DNA from: an uncultured Methylococcaceae bacterium
GTDB taxonomy: Bacteria; Pseudomonadota; Gammaproteobacteria; Methylococcales; Methylomonadaceae
Length of the DNA: 17,518 nucleotides
Direction of reading: 5' to 3'
Assembly: GCA_903903765.1 (NCBI GenBank)
Contig: CAIVAH010000125.1
Span: 1-17,518 of the forward strand
Below the pieces are notes generated by a model, which had not been told where the DNA came from, ran no database searches, and saw nothing but the letters and a program-made list of their open reading frames with translations. The position numbers were made by a program, and so were the translations under genes. Below are positions 6,548-14,662 of the stretch, one piece after another (the first letter of the stretch is position 1; the number at the start of each line of letters is the position of its first letter).

Positions 6548-9346
6548 TTAACCGGTATTCCTCATGCCTGCTGCTATTGCATTGATACTTCGAAGTAAGG
6601 GTTTTAGCCATGGATTATCAGCGTTATTTTCTGCATTGACAAGTCGCACCTGGCGTAATAAAAACACTTGTATAATGTTGAGTGGACCTAAATAGGTCTC
6701 ACGACGATTTAAAGAAGCCGCCAATACTGGATTGTCTGCTAATAATTGCTTGGTATTAGCTATCGCTAAAATCCACTCTACACACTGTTGATGTTCATTA
6801 GCAATAAGACTATAAATCCTTTTACCCGTTTCAGGGTTAACACATAAACTTGCATACTCTTTTGCAATGGACATATCAGATTTTCTTAAAGCCATTTGGG
6901 CGTTGCTAAGCAAGTTTCGAAAAAATGGCCATTCACGATATAAGGTCTGTAAAGTATGTAAACGTTCTGGTTTACCTGCACACCAAGTGGCTAAACTATA
7001 ACCAATACCATACCACGCTGGAAAAGTTTGTCTAGACTGTGCCCAAGCAAATACCCAGCCTATAGCACGCACGGAATTTTTGGAACGATCCTGTTTTTTT
7101 CGATGCGAGGGTCTAGAACCAATATTGAGCTGTCCAATTTCAGCCACCGGTGTGGCTTCGTAAAAATAATCTAAAAATCCTGGGGTACGTTCGGTTAGTT
7201 CACGGTAACTGTGTTCACCAATCGTTGCCAATTCATCCATGATAGTCAAATACTCAGGTCTATCAAGTGATACAGGTTGTACTAGGCTCAGGCTTGCTTT
7301 CATCAAACCAGTTATACCCATGGTCAATTCGTAAACAGCAGTTTCCATGTTGTTGTAGCGGTAAAATAATACTTCACCTTGCTCGGTGAATTTAATTTGT
7401 CCACGCACGGTGTCTGGTGGTTGCGCTAAAATGGCTTCATGGGTGGGGCCGCCTCCACGACCGACTGTTCCACCACGGCCGTGAAATAACACACACTTAA
7501 TTCCTCGTGATTCAGTTAAGTTAATGATTTTACGCTGGGCTTGAGAGAGCCCCCAAGTAGATGCCAATATGCCGCCATCTTTACAAGAATCGGAGTAGCC
7601 GAGCATGATTTCTTGACGGTCACCTGAAACGCGTAGTAACTCACGATATGTTGGATTATCAAACAGTCGGGAAAGTACTGATTCAATTCGATTTAAATCA
7701 TCGATAGTTTCAAATAATGGGCTAATACCAATATGACAAAACCATTGTGTGCCCACTCGTCCGACTAAGCCACTTTGAGCTGCTAATAACATAACCTCCA
7801 TAATATGACTGGCAGCATGAGTCATTGAGATAACATATTTGCCAAAACAATCTGCACCAAATTCTCTATGCATGCTAGCCATTACTTCAAGTCCAGCAAG
7901 AGTCTCTTTGGAGGTGACTGACAATTTTGCTCGATCATACAACAAGCCTGCAGGCATTGCTATTGCATCGTTCAGCAAGTTTAAGCGTTGATTTTCATCA
8001 AGCGCGTAATAATCCAAATCTAAAGCTATTTTTAAGATATCAGCTACCGCCTCCGTATGGTGAGTGGACTCTTGTCGAACATCTAATTTCATTAAATGAA
8101 AACCAAAAGTTTCAGTCAGACGAATTAAATCGCGTAATTCCAAATTTGCAATGTTTGCATCGCCATGGCTTCGTAGGGCTGTGTCTATTAAACGTAAATC
8201 TGCCATAAATTCATTAACATTGCTATAGCCATAGGCATCTGGTAGTGCCACTTCACCATGCAGACCTTGCTGGACTTTTTTTAAGCTACGTTCCATACGG
8301 AATTTCATGATAGCTAATTTATGTCGGTAAGGTTCTTGTAGATAGGGTTTTTCTAATTCAGAAATCAAGTCTGAAAGTTTGTTACGGTCTTCGGATAAAC
8401 TGAAAATAAATTTATCAGGTAATTCGCAAAAGCCATAGGAATGCGAATATTCGCCTTGTAGCATTTCAAGTCGCTTAATATATTCTTGCAACACAGTTTG
8501 AGCCTGTAGCCGAAGTGCTAATACAGTGGTTTCAGGTGTTACGTTAGGGTTGCCATCTCGATCGCCACCTATCCAACTACCAAATTTTAAGAAACTAGGA
8601 ATACTTATAGTTGCTGCAATTTCATCGCCATAAACATCAGCGAGTGAGCGTTCAAAATTACGATATACGCGAGCAGTAGCTTGAAATAATGACAGAGGAA
8701 AATAAAATAAGCCGGCATCAATTTCATCAACGACTGTCATCTTTCGGCCTCGAACCTCGTCAGTTTTCCAGAGCAGTTGAATTTGCATTTGGAGGCGCTC
8801 AAGACCTTCTTTACGCAGATAGCCTTTAAGGCGCTTATCTCGAAGTGATTCGTGGGTTATGAATATATGACGTAACGCATTTTTTACTGTGCGGCGTTTA
8901 GCCTCAGTTGGATGTGCAGTCATCACCGGTAAGTAGAGTAATTCATCTAGTAATATTTGCAGTTTATCTGCTGTCACCCCTGAAGCTTTAAAGCTAAATA
9001 AAGTATCGTGAAATGAGTTAGGCCAATAATGTCCACCTTGCTCGGCTTGTTGCCTTCGCAACCCTAGATAATAAGATTCCTCTGCGATATTGAGTAAGCT
9101 GAAATAATGGTTTAATACCCTTGTGACGCTGCTGATAGTGTCAATATTGAGGTTTTCGATACCCGAGTATAATTGTTTTAGTTTAATAGGATTACCATCG
9201 CTAGACCAATTTGAAAAACGAGTTTGTAGTTGGGCAACGGACTTATTGATTTCGAGTAGATTTTGTTTGTTTAATACCCTAATTAAGATTGAACTTAAAA
9301 GACGATTTGAGCGATTTAGTTTAGTATCATTAATAATTCTCAGCAT
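6548..9346 (-). CDS. ppc: Phosphoenolpyruvate carboxylase
   Basis: A full-length, 932-residue bacterial-type enzyme that fixes bicarbonate onto phosphoenolpyruvate to give oxaloacetate, replenishing the TCA cycle. Catalytic signatures are all present: TAHPTEAKRR (143-152, H145), GSWIGGDRDGNP (256-267), LMKLDVRQES (418-427), LGYSDSCKDGG (582-592) and FHGRGGTVGRGGGP (621-634). The C-terminus ends MRNTG, as is standard for the family, where these last residues reach the active and aspartate-inhibitor sites. The ATG overlaps the end of the carbonic anhydrase remnant by seven bases, and bestrophin follows four bases after the stop, so this is the centre of a bicarbonate-linked operon. The divergent LysR gene is a candidate regulator. 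Identity is certain. Confidence 0.98.
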   Translation of the reverse strand: MLRIINDTKLNRSNRLLSSILIRVLNKQNLLEINKSVAQLQTRFSNWSSDGNPIKLKQLYSGIENLNIDTISSVTRVLNHYFSLLNIAEESYYLGLRRQQAEQGGHYWPNSFHDTLFSFKASGVTADKLQILLDELLYLPVMTAHPTEAKRRTVKNALRHIFITHESLRDKRLKGYLRKEGLERLQMQIQLLWKTDEVRGRKMTVVDEIDAGLFYFPLSLFQATARVYRNFERSLADVYGDEIAATISIPSFLKFGSWIGGDRDGNPNVTPETTVLALRLQAQTVLQEYIKRLEMLQGEYSHSYGFCELPDKFIFSLSEDRNKLSDLISELEKPYLQEPYRHKLAIMKFRMERSLKKVQQGLHGEVALPDAYGYSNVNEFMADLRLIDTALRSHGDANIANLELRDLIRLTETFGFHLMKLDVRQESTHHTEAVADILKIALDLDYYALDENQRLNLLNDAIAMPAGLLYDRAKLSVTSKETLAGLEVMASMHREFGADCFGKYVISMTHAASHIMEVMLLAAQSGLVGRVGTQWFCHIGISPLFETIDDLNRIESVLSRLFDNPTYRELLRVSGDRQEIMLGYSDSCKDGGILASTWGLSQAQRKIINLTESRGIKCVLFHGRGGTVGRGGGPTHEAILAQPPDTVRGQIKFTEQGEVLFYRYNNMETAVYELTMGITGLMKASLSLVQPVSLDRPEYLTIMDELATIGEHSYRELTERTPGFLDYFYEATPVAEIGQLNIGSRPSHRKKQDRSKNSVRAIGWVFAWAQSRQTFPAWYGIGYSLATWCAGKPERLHTLQTLYREWPFFRNLLSNAQMALRKSDMSIAKEYASLCVNPETGKRIYSLIANEHQQCVEWILAIANTKQLLADNPVLAASLNRRETYLGPLNIIQVFLLRQVRLVNAENNADNPWLKPLLRSINAIAAGMRNTG

Positions 9347-9552
9347 ATTCGGTTCCTAGCTACTAATTGAATTGGTTTTAAATTTCTAGAGCAATCTACA
9401 GAAAATTCAATGGTTTCAGCTTCCCCCGAGTCTGAACAGGTAATAAATAAAACCTCTGGGGATTGTCCTTCAGACAAGCGTTTAAAGAGTTCGCGTTGAG
9501 AACCGAAAATCTTATTTTGATAGTGTTGTAAGCCTTGTATTAGTTTTTGCAT
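9340..9552 (-). pseudogene. Collapsed beta-carbonic anhydrase remnant
   Basis: A 70-codon ORF. Its first 42 residues match the N-terminus of beta-class carbonic anhydrases: a GSQRELFKRLSEGQSPEVLF helix-strand, then ITCSDS with zinc ligand C39 and D41. The arginine that should follow is glycine, and the sequence jumps directly to GEAETIEFSV..NLKPIQLV, which resembles the later ASIEYAV..LKV..I.V segment just before the missing CGHxxCG zinc site. An internal deletion of a few dozen codons plus loss of the C-terminal half explains this. The family is normally about 200 residues, and this piece cannot bind zinc properly. Its frame ends seven bases inside ppc, so it may survive as a leader peptide coupling ppc translation. 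Function as an enzyme is very unlikely. Confidence 0.75.
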
Positions 9553-9663
9553 GATCTTTACTCATTAAGTTTTATAACGTAATAACAGTGTACATGCGGT
9601 AGTTTTTATTTAAAAATAGAATATTTAGAAGTGTTTCATCGGAAATTTCAATATAATTGGCTC
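9553..9663. promoter_or_regulatory. Divergent promoter region, ppc cluster and LysR gene
   Basis: The 111 bases between the outward-facing carbonic anhydrase remnant/ppc cluster and the LysR gene must hold both promoters and, by the usual LysR arrangement, the regulator's binding site. The DNA is AT-rich; I could not single out a T-N11-A box or clear promoter hexamers. Confidence 0.4.
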
Positions 9664-10554
9664 ATGCAACGTATTAATTATCAGCATTTATTTTACTTTT
9701 GGCATGTTGTTACAGAAGGCAGTGTAACTGCCGCTTGTGAAAAGCTTCACCTTGCGCAACCTACGATTAGTGGACAATTAGCTGTTTTTGAACAGGCCAT
9801 CGGTGAGAAGTTATTTTATAAACAGGGTCGTAAATTACAATTGACTGATACAGGACGTATTGTTTTTTACTACGCAGAAGAAATTTTTTCTTTAGGTCGA
9901 GAACTAGGTAATACGCTAAAAGGCCTGCCAACAGGTAGAGCGTTGCGTTTAAGTATTGGGATTGCAGATGCGTTGCCTAAACTCGTTGTTTATCGCTTAA
10001 TGCAACCTGTTTTTAACTTGCCAGAGCCAGTTCAGGTTTTTTGCTATGAAGATAAAGTGGATCGTCTTTTGACTGATGTCTCATTGCAAACTATCGATTT
10101 GGTATTGTCTGATACGCCGCTTACTTCGCATGGTAATGTTTTTAATCATCTGTTGGGTGAGTCCTCAGTTAGTGTATTTGCTTCAGCAGAGCTTTCAGCT
10201 ATCTATCAGCCCAAATTCCCACATTCCTTAAATGGTGCGCCATTTTTATTACCAACCAGTAATGTGGCATTACGTCGCTCACTGGATCAATGGTTCGAGG
10301 CTGAGAGTATCCGGCCAAAAATTCAGGCCGAAATTGAAGACAGTGCGTTAATAAAGACTTTTGGAAAGGGTGGTGTAGGATTATTTGTTGCGCCTACAAC
10401 GGTTGAAGCTGAAATTAAACGTCAGTATGTTGTAGAAGTGGTGGGCAGAATTGCAGAGGTAAAAGAACGGTTTTACGCGATCACTGTCCGCAGGCAGCTC
10501 AAGCATCCTGCGGTCACAGCGATATTAGAAAATGCACGCGATAATATATTTTAA
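9664..10554 (+). CDS. LysR-family transcriptional regulator, NhaR-like
   Basis: A 296-residue DNA-binding regulator. The N-terminal winged helix-turn-helix (about 3-62) starts INYQHLFYFWHVVTEGSV and contains PTISGQLAVFE as recognition helix, very like NhaR of enterobacteria. The rest is a LysR substrate-binding domain, with VADAL-type and FVAPT segments also shared with NhaR. I chose the ATG at 9664; a GTG eleven codons upstream would add residues not seen in the family. It is divergent from the carbonic anhydrase remnant/ppc cluster, so control of that cluster is a reasonable guess. NhaR itself responds to sodium, but no Na+/H+ antiporter gene is present here, so the signal cannot be carried over. 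Family is secure, subfamily likely. Confidence 0.88.
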   Translation: MQRINYQHLFYFWHVVTEGSVTAACEKLHLAQPTISGQLAVFEQAIGEKLFYKQGRKLQLTDTGRIVFYYAEEIFSLGRELGNTLKGLPTGRALRLSIGIADALPKLVVYRLMQPVFNLPEPVQVFCYEDKVDRLLTDVSLQTIDLVLSDTPLTSHGNVFNHLLGESSVSVFASAELSAIYQPKFPHSLNGAPFLLPTSNVALRRSLDQWFEAESIRPKIQAEIEDSALIKTFGKGGVGLFVAPTTVEAEIKRQYVVEVVGRIAEVKERFYAITVRRQLKHPAVTAILENARDNIF

Positions 10555-10561
10555 TAATTGT

Positions 10562-11332
10562 CTAGCGTAAGAAACGTCCACCACTGATATCTATTAATGC
10601 CCCATTGATATGAGATGACATATCACTTGCTAAAAATAATACAGAGCTGGCTACTTCTTCAGCATAAGTATTACGGCCTAAGGGTGTTTGCTTACGATAG
10701 TTTTCCAGCATTTCTTCAGTTGAATGAATTTCATGATGTTGCGTTTCTACAGTGCCCGGCATGACGGAATTAGTTCTGACATGAGGTGCAAGTTCTTTGG
10801 CTAATGTATGAGTAAAAACCATCAAGCCACCTTTTGCCGCGGCATAAGATCCACCACCATTAGCGCCGCCTGTTTGTACAGAAAGTGACAGGATGTTAAT
10901 TATGCGGCCTGATCCCGTGGCTCGTAAGTGCGGAATAGCGCGTTTAGTTAATAAAAAGGCACTGGTTAAATTGATATCTAAAGAACGATTCCAGTTTTCG
11001 AGTGTGCAATCCTCAATTTTTGCGCGTTTAACAAGACCACCACCATTATTAACTAAAATATCTAATTGGCCGGTTTCGCTAATAATTTTATCAACAATAG
11101 CGTTCGCTTGATCTTCTTGAGTTAGATCGGCAGGTAATAATAAGCACGAAACACCTTTCGAAACTAGCTCATCACGAAGTTGTTCTGCACCGGTCTTACT
11201 AGAATGGTAATGAATGCCTATAAAGGCACCGGCTTGGCCCAATGCTAAGGCGACGGCTTTGCCAATACCCACACCAGCACCGCTAACTAGAGCTACTTTA
11301 CCGCTTAGGTTTAAGGATTGTTCAGGAATCAT
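10562..11332 (-). CDS. Short-chain dehydrogenase/reductase (SDR)
   Basis: A 256-residue classical SDR, a cytosolic NAD(P)-dependent oxidoreductase. The cofactor site is SGAGVGIG (17-24), D69 follows in ADL, and NNGG (95-98) replaces the usual NNAG. The catalytic residues are S149 or S151 with Y163 and K167 (YAAAK). The late NGALIDISGG (243-252) resembles FabG-like enzymes. A strong GGGAGG five bases upstream fixes the ATG. It starts 13 bases after bcp ends and is probably cotranscribed with it. Substrate cannot be told; FabG-like or sugar/aldehyde reduction are possibilities. A degraded copy of its last 13 codons is found at 5455-5493. Confidence 0.88.
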   Translation of the reverse strand: MIPEQSLNLSGKVALVSGAGVGIGKAVALALGQAGAFIGIHYHSSKTGAEQLRDELVSKGVSCLLLPADLTQEDQANAIVDKIISETGQLDILVNNGGGLVKRAKIEDCTLENWNRSLDINLTSAFLLTKRAIPHLRATGSGRIINILSLSVQTGGANGGGSYAAAKGGLMVFTHTLAKELAPHVRTNSVMPGTVETQHHEIHSTEEMLENYRKQTPLGRNTYAEEVASSVLFLASDMSSHINGALIDISGGRFLR

Positions 11333-11345
11333 TGAAGCCTCCCGT

Positions 11346-11813
11346 TTAACTTAAGCGTTTTATTTTTTCTAAAACCGCTTCAGCATGACCTTCATGATTT
11401 ACGCCATATTCAACGTCAACTAAGATGCCGTTTTTATCGATAATGAAAGTTGACCGAAAGATGGCCATCATTTTGACGCCATTTTTTTCTCTTTCACGCC
11501 AAACACCATAGCTTTCACATAATTCGCCTGAGGTATCCGCTAAAAGAATGACTTTTAAACCGAATTTGTTTATAAAATCAATGTGGCTTTCACAAGTGTC
11601 TTTACTGACGCCTATTACAATAGTATCCAGTTGGGCAAACTCTTCAGCTAAACGCGTAAAATCATTGGCTTCAATTGTGCAACCTGGTGTGTCATCTTTA
11701 GGGTAAAAATATAAAACGACCGTTTTTTTGCCCGCATAGTCAGCTAAATTTATGATTTCATTGGATTGGTTTGGCGTACTAAACAGCGGAGCCGATTGAT
11801 TTATTTCTAACAT
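11346..11813 (-). CDS. bcp: Thioredoxin-dependent peroxiredoxin, Bcp/PrxQ type
   Basis: A 155-residue cytoplasmic thiol peroxidase that reduces hydrogen peroxide and organic hydroperoxides. The active site is YPKDDTPGCT (37-46) with peroxidatic C45, T42, and R120 in IFRSTF. The E. coli enzyme has its resolving cysteine five residues later; here that place is asparagine (IEAND), so resolution must use C74 or C99, or an external thiol. I chose the ATG at 11813 because GAGG lies about nine bases upstream and MLEINQSAP matches the family start; an upstream TTG would add 12 unlikely residues. It leads a two-gene unit with the SDR gene. Identity is secure. Confidence 0.93.
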   Translation of the reverse strand: MLEINQSAPLFSTPNQSNEIINLADYAGKKTVVLYFYPKDDTPGCTIEANDFTRLAEEFAQLDTIVIGVSKDTCESHIDFINKFGLKVILLADTSGELCESYGVWREREKNGVKMMAIFRSTFIIDKNGILVDVEYGVNHEGHAEAVLEKIKRLS

Positions 11814-11921
11814 GATGTAATCCTCAAAGATAAAGGTCAATAACGCCAAATAGTGTATTTAAAAACAAAGTAAATTACTAGGTTTTAATAACAACAGTTC
11901 CTAGTGACGGTCATCGGATGT

Positions 11922-12311
11922 TTACTGTTTAATTTTAATTAGCCAACCACCGGCGCCGTTGCAATTATTTTGAGCGGACGCATCAATAGCAATTCTTGCA
12001 AACGTATCTTTTAAAGAGTCGGGTAGCGTTCCCGTAACTTTAAAACTACTACCCGCATTTTGAGGTGATACTTTAATGTTGGCGCTAATACCTTTAACAT
12101 TGACTTTAATGCTCTCAGGGTGGGTGTTAGCTGATGCGGTAAAAGAAAAACTAGAGCCTGAGGCTACTTCGGTATTTTCAGCAGGCACAAACTCAGTAAA
12201 TTTAGGTTTAGCACAGGCTTTTGTACTACTGCTACTACCGCCACCATAGGCGAACACAGTACCGGTAGTTAGCATTAAAATGACCATGCCTAGGTATTTA
12301 GATTTTTTCAT
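11922..12311 (-). CDS. Small secreted protein, paralogue A (Ig-like sandwich predicted)
   Basis: A 129-residue exported protein of unknown function. A signal peptide with lysines, a hydrophobic core and VFA cleavage context ends near residue 21, leaving a mature start YGGGSSSS. The mature part has two cysteines (C33, C117) that may form a disulfide, and a repeated strand pattern (VASGSSFSFTA, ESIKVNVKG, FKVTGTLP) suggesting a single beta-sandwich domain. It is about 60% identical over the mature part to the protein at 14270-14662 by my hand alignment. GAGGAA seven bases before the ATG is a good ribosome binding site, and a TTGACA promoter lies upstream. It faces away from the Tim44-domain gene. 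Location is probably periplasmic; I do not recognise a named family. Confidence 0.82.
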   Translation of the reverse strand: MKKSKYLGMVILMLTTGTVFAYGGGSSSSTKACAKPKFTEFVPAENTEVASGSSFSFTASANTHPESIKVNVKGISANIKVSPQNAGSSFKVTGTLPDSLKDTFARIAIDASAQNNCNGAGGWLIKIKQ

Positions 12312-12358
12312 TATTATTCCTCATGTTATTGTTTTTATTATTTTTCGCTCGAAGCAAC

Positions 12359-12386
12359 ACAATAACTTAATTTGATCTATTGTCAA
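12359..12386 (-). promoter_or_regulatory. Sigma-70-type promoter for secreted paralogue A
   Basis: On the minus strand TTGACA (12386-12381) is followed after 16 bases by TATTGT (12364-12359), about 48 bases before the ATG. The -35 block TTTGACAAT is the same as in front of paralogue B, with the same 16-base spacing. Confidence 0.55.
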
Positions 12387-12554
12387 ATGTGCTCAAATAG
12401 GCGGTGGTTAAGCAGGTCTCTATGGTAGAGTATTTAGCTGATATTTGAGTTAGCTAGTGTTTAACTTCATGAGTTAATGCACGTGTACTGTGGTTGTAAA
12501 AAACAAATACCACGTTATATTGACCCTTTAAAAAATTACTTAATAGGCTGTTTT

Positions 12555-13469
12555 ATGAAAAAAATTCACGGTTTATCTGCTGTACTGGTGTTATGTGTCG
12601 CTGTAATTTCATTGGGAGCCCAAGATGTAGAAGCAAAACGTTTTGGTGGCGGCAGCTCTTTTGGTAGTCGCCCATCACATAGTTCAGCTTTTTCAGGTTC
12701 ATCGGCAACCTCAGCTCCGGCTCGATCTGCTAGTCAGCAACAAGCAACTGCACAAAATCAAATGTCCAGACAAGGCTTTTCTCAGCGCGGAGGCTTAATG
12801 GGTATGCTAGGTGGTTTGGCGATTGGTGGTTTACTAGGGTCATTATTTTTCGGTGGAGCCTTTGAAAGTTTTAATTTTATGGACATCGTAGTGCTGGTAA
12901 TGGGTTTTTTATTACTTAAAACGCTTTTTTCTAGATTTAGAGCCGCACAACCACAGCCCCAAACTTATCAGCGAAATGCTGATTACTCAAATTCACCAGA
13001 AATGTCTTCTAGTTCTGCAGGTTTTAACACCGATATCTTATTTAAAAAGACTGCTCCTACCAACATTCATCACAACATTGATCCAATTAATTTGCCAGCA
13101 GGGTTTGATAGTCAACATTTTTTAGCCGGTGCAAAAATGGCCTATACCACTTTGCAGACCGCTTGGGATGCAAAGGATTTATACGAAATTAGAGGCCTAA
13201 CTACCGATAAGGTATTTGCTGAGATACAAACGCAACTTAAGGCTACCAACATTTCAAATCATACAGAAATCTTGGCTGTAGACGCTCAAATATTAGAAGT
13301 ACGTGAATTAGGCTCAGAGCTACTTGTTGCAGTGTTGTTTGAAGCGCAGATGCGTGAAGAGGTTAACGGGCCGACAGAACAAGTGAAAGAAGTCTGGCAT
13401 TTTGTTAAACCCAAGTCAGGTGTGCAAACTAAATGGTTGCTGGATGGTATTCAGCAATGGGCAGAATAA
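12555..13469 (+). CDS. Tim44-like domain membrane protein
   Basis: A 304-residue protein. After a signal or anchor segment (1-28) comes a glycine/serine-rich stretch (FGGGSSFGSRPSH) and a glutamine-rich linker. A glycine-zipper hydrophobic segment follows (81-103), then a transmembrane helix (108-126). The C-terminal Tim44-like domain (about 183-302) shows QHFLAGAKMAY, LQTAWDAKDL, VWHFVKP and KWLLDGIQQW. Bacterial Tim44-domain proteins are widespread membrane proteins of unclear role; the domain in mitochondria binds membrane and import partners. I chose the ATG at 12555 because MKKIHGLSAV gives a clean signal sequence; an ATG at 12477 would add 26 residues without support. Cytochrome b561 follows 27 bases later and is probably cotranscribed. 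Confidence 0.85.
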   Translation: MKKIHGLSAVLVLCVAVISLGAQDVEAKRFGGGSSFGSRPSHSSAFSGSSATSAPARSASQQQATAQNQMSRQGFSQRGGLMGMLGGLAIGGLLGSLFFGGAFESFNFMDIVVLVMGFLLLKTLFSRFRAAQPQPQTYQRNADYSNSPEMSSSSAGFNTDILFKKTAPTNIHHNIDPINLPAGFDSQHFLAGAKMAYTTLQTAWDAKDLYEIRGLTTDKVFAEIQTQLKATNISNHTEILAVDAQILEVRELGSELLVAVLFEAQMREEVNGPTEQVKEVWHFVKPKSGVQTKWLLDGIQQWAE

Positions 13470-13496
13470 ATAAGTCCAATATTTCTAGGTGTTAAT

Positions 13497-14132
13497 ATGA
13501 ATAGTAATCAAAAAAGTGTACAGGTTTGGGATATTTTTATACGAGTTTTTCATTGGTCTTTGGTCGTTAGTTTTATCATAGCCTATTTAACGAGTGAAGA
13601 AAAAAGCGAAATACATATTTATGCCGGTTACACGGTATTAGGTCTGATAATCTTTAGAGTCATTTGGGGTTTTTGGGGTACTAAATATGCTAAGTTTGGC
13701 GAATTTCTAACTCCGCACAGTCAAATTGTCCTGTATGTTAAAAGCCTTTTTAGTAAAAGACCTAAGCATTACATTGGGCACAATCCTTTGGGTGGATGGA
13801 TGGTAATCGCTATGTTATTCAACTTATTTATGGTTAGTTATAGTGGTCTTAAAATACTAGCACTTAAACACGGTGAAGGGCCACTAGCTATCCAAATGCA
13901 ATCAATCAGTCCGATAGCGGTGGCACAGGCTCAAGACGACATAGAACAATATTTAGTCAAAGAGAAAGATGAGGTGAGTGAAGATTATTGGGAAGAGCTC
14001 CATGAAAAATACACCAATATTATGTTGATATTGATTGGTTTACATCTTGCGGGCGTAGTTGTTTCAAGTGTTGTGCATAAAGAAAACTTAATCAAAACCA
14101 TGGTGACTGGCAAGAAGACTGTTAATAAATAA
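13497..14132 (+). CDS. Cytochrome b561-type membrane cytochrome
   Basis: A 211-residue, four-helix di-haem cytochrome of the bacterial b561 / Ni-hydrogenase b-type family, which passes electrons between quinone and periplasmic partners. Helices are at about 16-32, 41-60, 98-120 and 173-193. Histidines suitable as haem ligands are H19 (FHWS, first helix), H40 (second helix edge), H91/H95 (loop before the third helix) and H183 (fourth helix). The start QVWDIFIRVFHW is the family signature. A longer hydrophilic segment (about 142-172, acidic) lies between helices 3 and 4. TAGGTG precedes the ATG. It follows the Tim44-domain gene closely, and secreted paralogue B is next. Its electron partner is not visible; the flanking secreted proteins are candidates for functional association only by proximity. 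Confidence 0.9.
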   Translation: MNSNQKSVQVWDIFIRVFHWSLVVSFIIAYLTSEEKSEIHIYAGYTVLGLIIFRVIWGFWGTKYAKFGEFLTPHSQIVLYVKSLFSKRPKHYIGHNPLGGWMVIAMLFNLFMVSYSGLKILALKHGEGPLAIQMQSISPIAVAQAQDDIEQYLVKEKDEVSEDYWEELHEKYTNIMLILIGLHLAGVVVSSVVHKENLIKTMVTGKKTVNK

Positions 14133-14158
14133 TGTGGTTCCTACCATTACGAGCAAGC

Positions 14159-14177
14159 TGACTGACGTAATCAGTCA
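14159..14177. terminator. Small hairpin after cytochrome b561, weak terminator candidate
   Basis: TGACTGA and TCAGTCA form a perfect 7-base stem with a 5-base loop, 27 bases after the cytochrome stop, followed by a moderately T-rich ATAGTTTTATGTTT. The stem is short and low in GC, so termination would be leaky. Confidence 0.35.
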
Positions 14178-14204
14178 ATAGTTTTATGTTTCCATCTGGC
14201 ACGT

Positions 14205-14232
14205 TTGACAATCCGTTTTATTCAGATATTTT
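14205..14232 (+). promoter_or_regulatory. Sigma-70-type promoter for secreted paralogue B
   Basis: TTGACA (14205-14210), a 16-base spacer and TATTTT (14227-14232), ending 37 bases before the ATG. The extended block TTTGACAAT matches the promoter of paralogue A, suggesting the promoters were duplicated with the genes and that both are expressed under similar control. Confidence 0.6.
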
Positions 14233-14269
14233 GTAGTGATAATAAAAATACATACAATGGAGTTTGATT

Positions 14270-14662
14270 ATGACGAAATATCATGGTTTAGGAGTTTTGT
14301 GTTTAATGCTAGTGGCCAGTCATGCTGCGGCTTACGGGGGAGGTGATAACAGTCGAAGTGGTAGTGTGGTGACTTGTACTAAACCGAGATTTACGGATTT
14401 TATGCCAGCAGATAAATCAGAAGTTGCCCCAGGAACTAGCTTTTCTTTTAAAGCGTCTGGAAATACGCATCCCGAGACCATTAAGGTGAGTGTTAAAGGG
14501 GTGCCTGCGGTTATTGAAGTGGGGCCTAAAAATCCAGGTACCAGTGTTGTTGTGCACGGTACTTTGCCTGCTGAATTAAAAGATACTTATGCCAAAATTC
14601 TTATAGAGGCACAGAGTAATTGTAAAGGGAGTGGTAGCTGGTTAGTAAAAATAACCCAGTAA
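14270..14662 (+). CDS. Small secreted protein, paralogue B
   Basis: A 130-residue exported protein, paralogue of the one at 11922-12311. The signal peptide ends near residue 21 (AAA-YGGG), and the mature N-terminus YGGG is shared. Conserved features with paralogue A are C36 (CTKPRFTDF) and C118, the block NTHPE.IKV.VKG (65-77), GTLP..LKDT and the terminal WL.KI.Q. Both cysteines and the strand pattern are kept, so the fold should be the same. TGGAG seven bases upstream fixes the ATG at 14270; a TTG two codons earlier is less likely. It has its own promoter after the cytochrome b561 gene. Its last 21 bases overlap the end of the convergent HTTM gene. Function is unknown; it is probably periplasmic. 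Confidence 0.83.
   Translation: MTKYHGLGVLCLMLVASHAAAYGGGDNSRSGSVVTCTKPRFTDFMPADKSEVAPGTSFSFKASGNTHPETIKVSVKGVPAVIEVGPKNPGTSVVVHGTLPAELKDTYAKILIEAQSNCKGSGSWLVKITQ

Noticed and set aside
7927..8208. Plus-strand ORF of 93 codons inside ppc
   Set aside because: Antisense shadow of a strongly conserved enzyme; no start context or domain.
9123..9359. Plus-strand hydrophobic ORF over the ppc 5' end
   Set aside because: Hydrophobicity arises from the reverse complement of the ppc start region; no independent support.
10893..11111. Plus-strand ORF of 72 codons inside the SDR gene
   Set aside because: Antisense to the SDR catalytic region, without recognisable features.
11877..11905. ACTAGG...CCTAGT inverted repeat between bcp and secreted paralogue A
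   Set aside because: Only six bases per arm with a 17-base loop and no T-run; likely chance.
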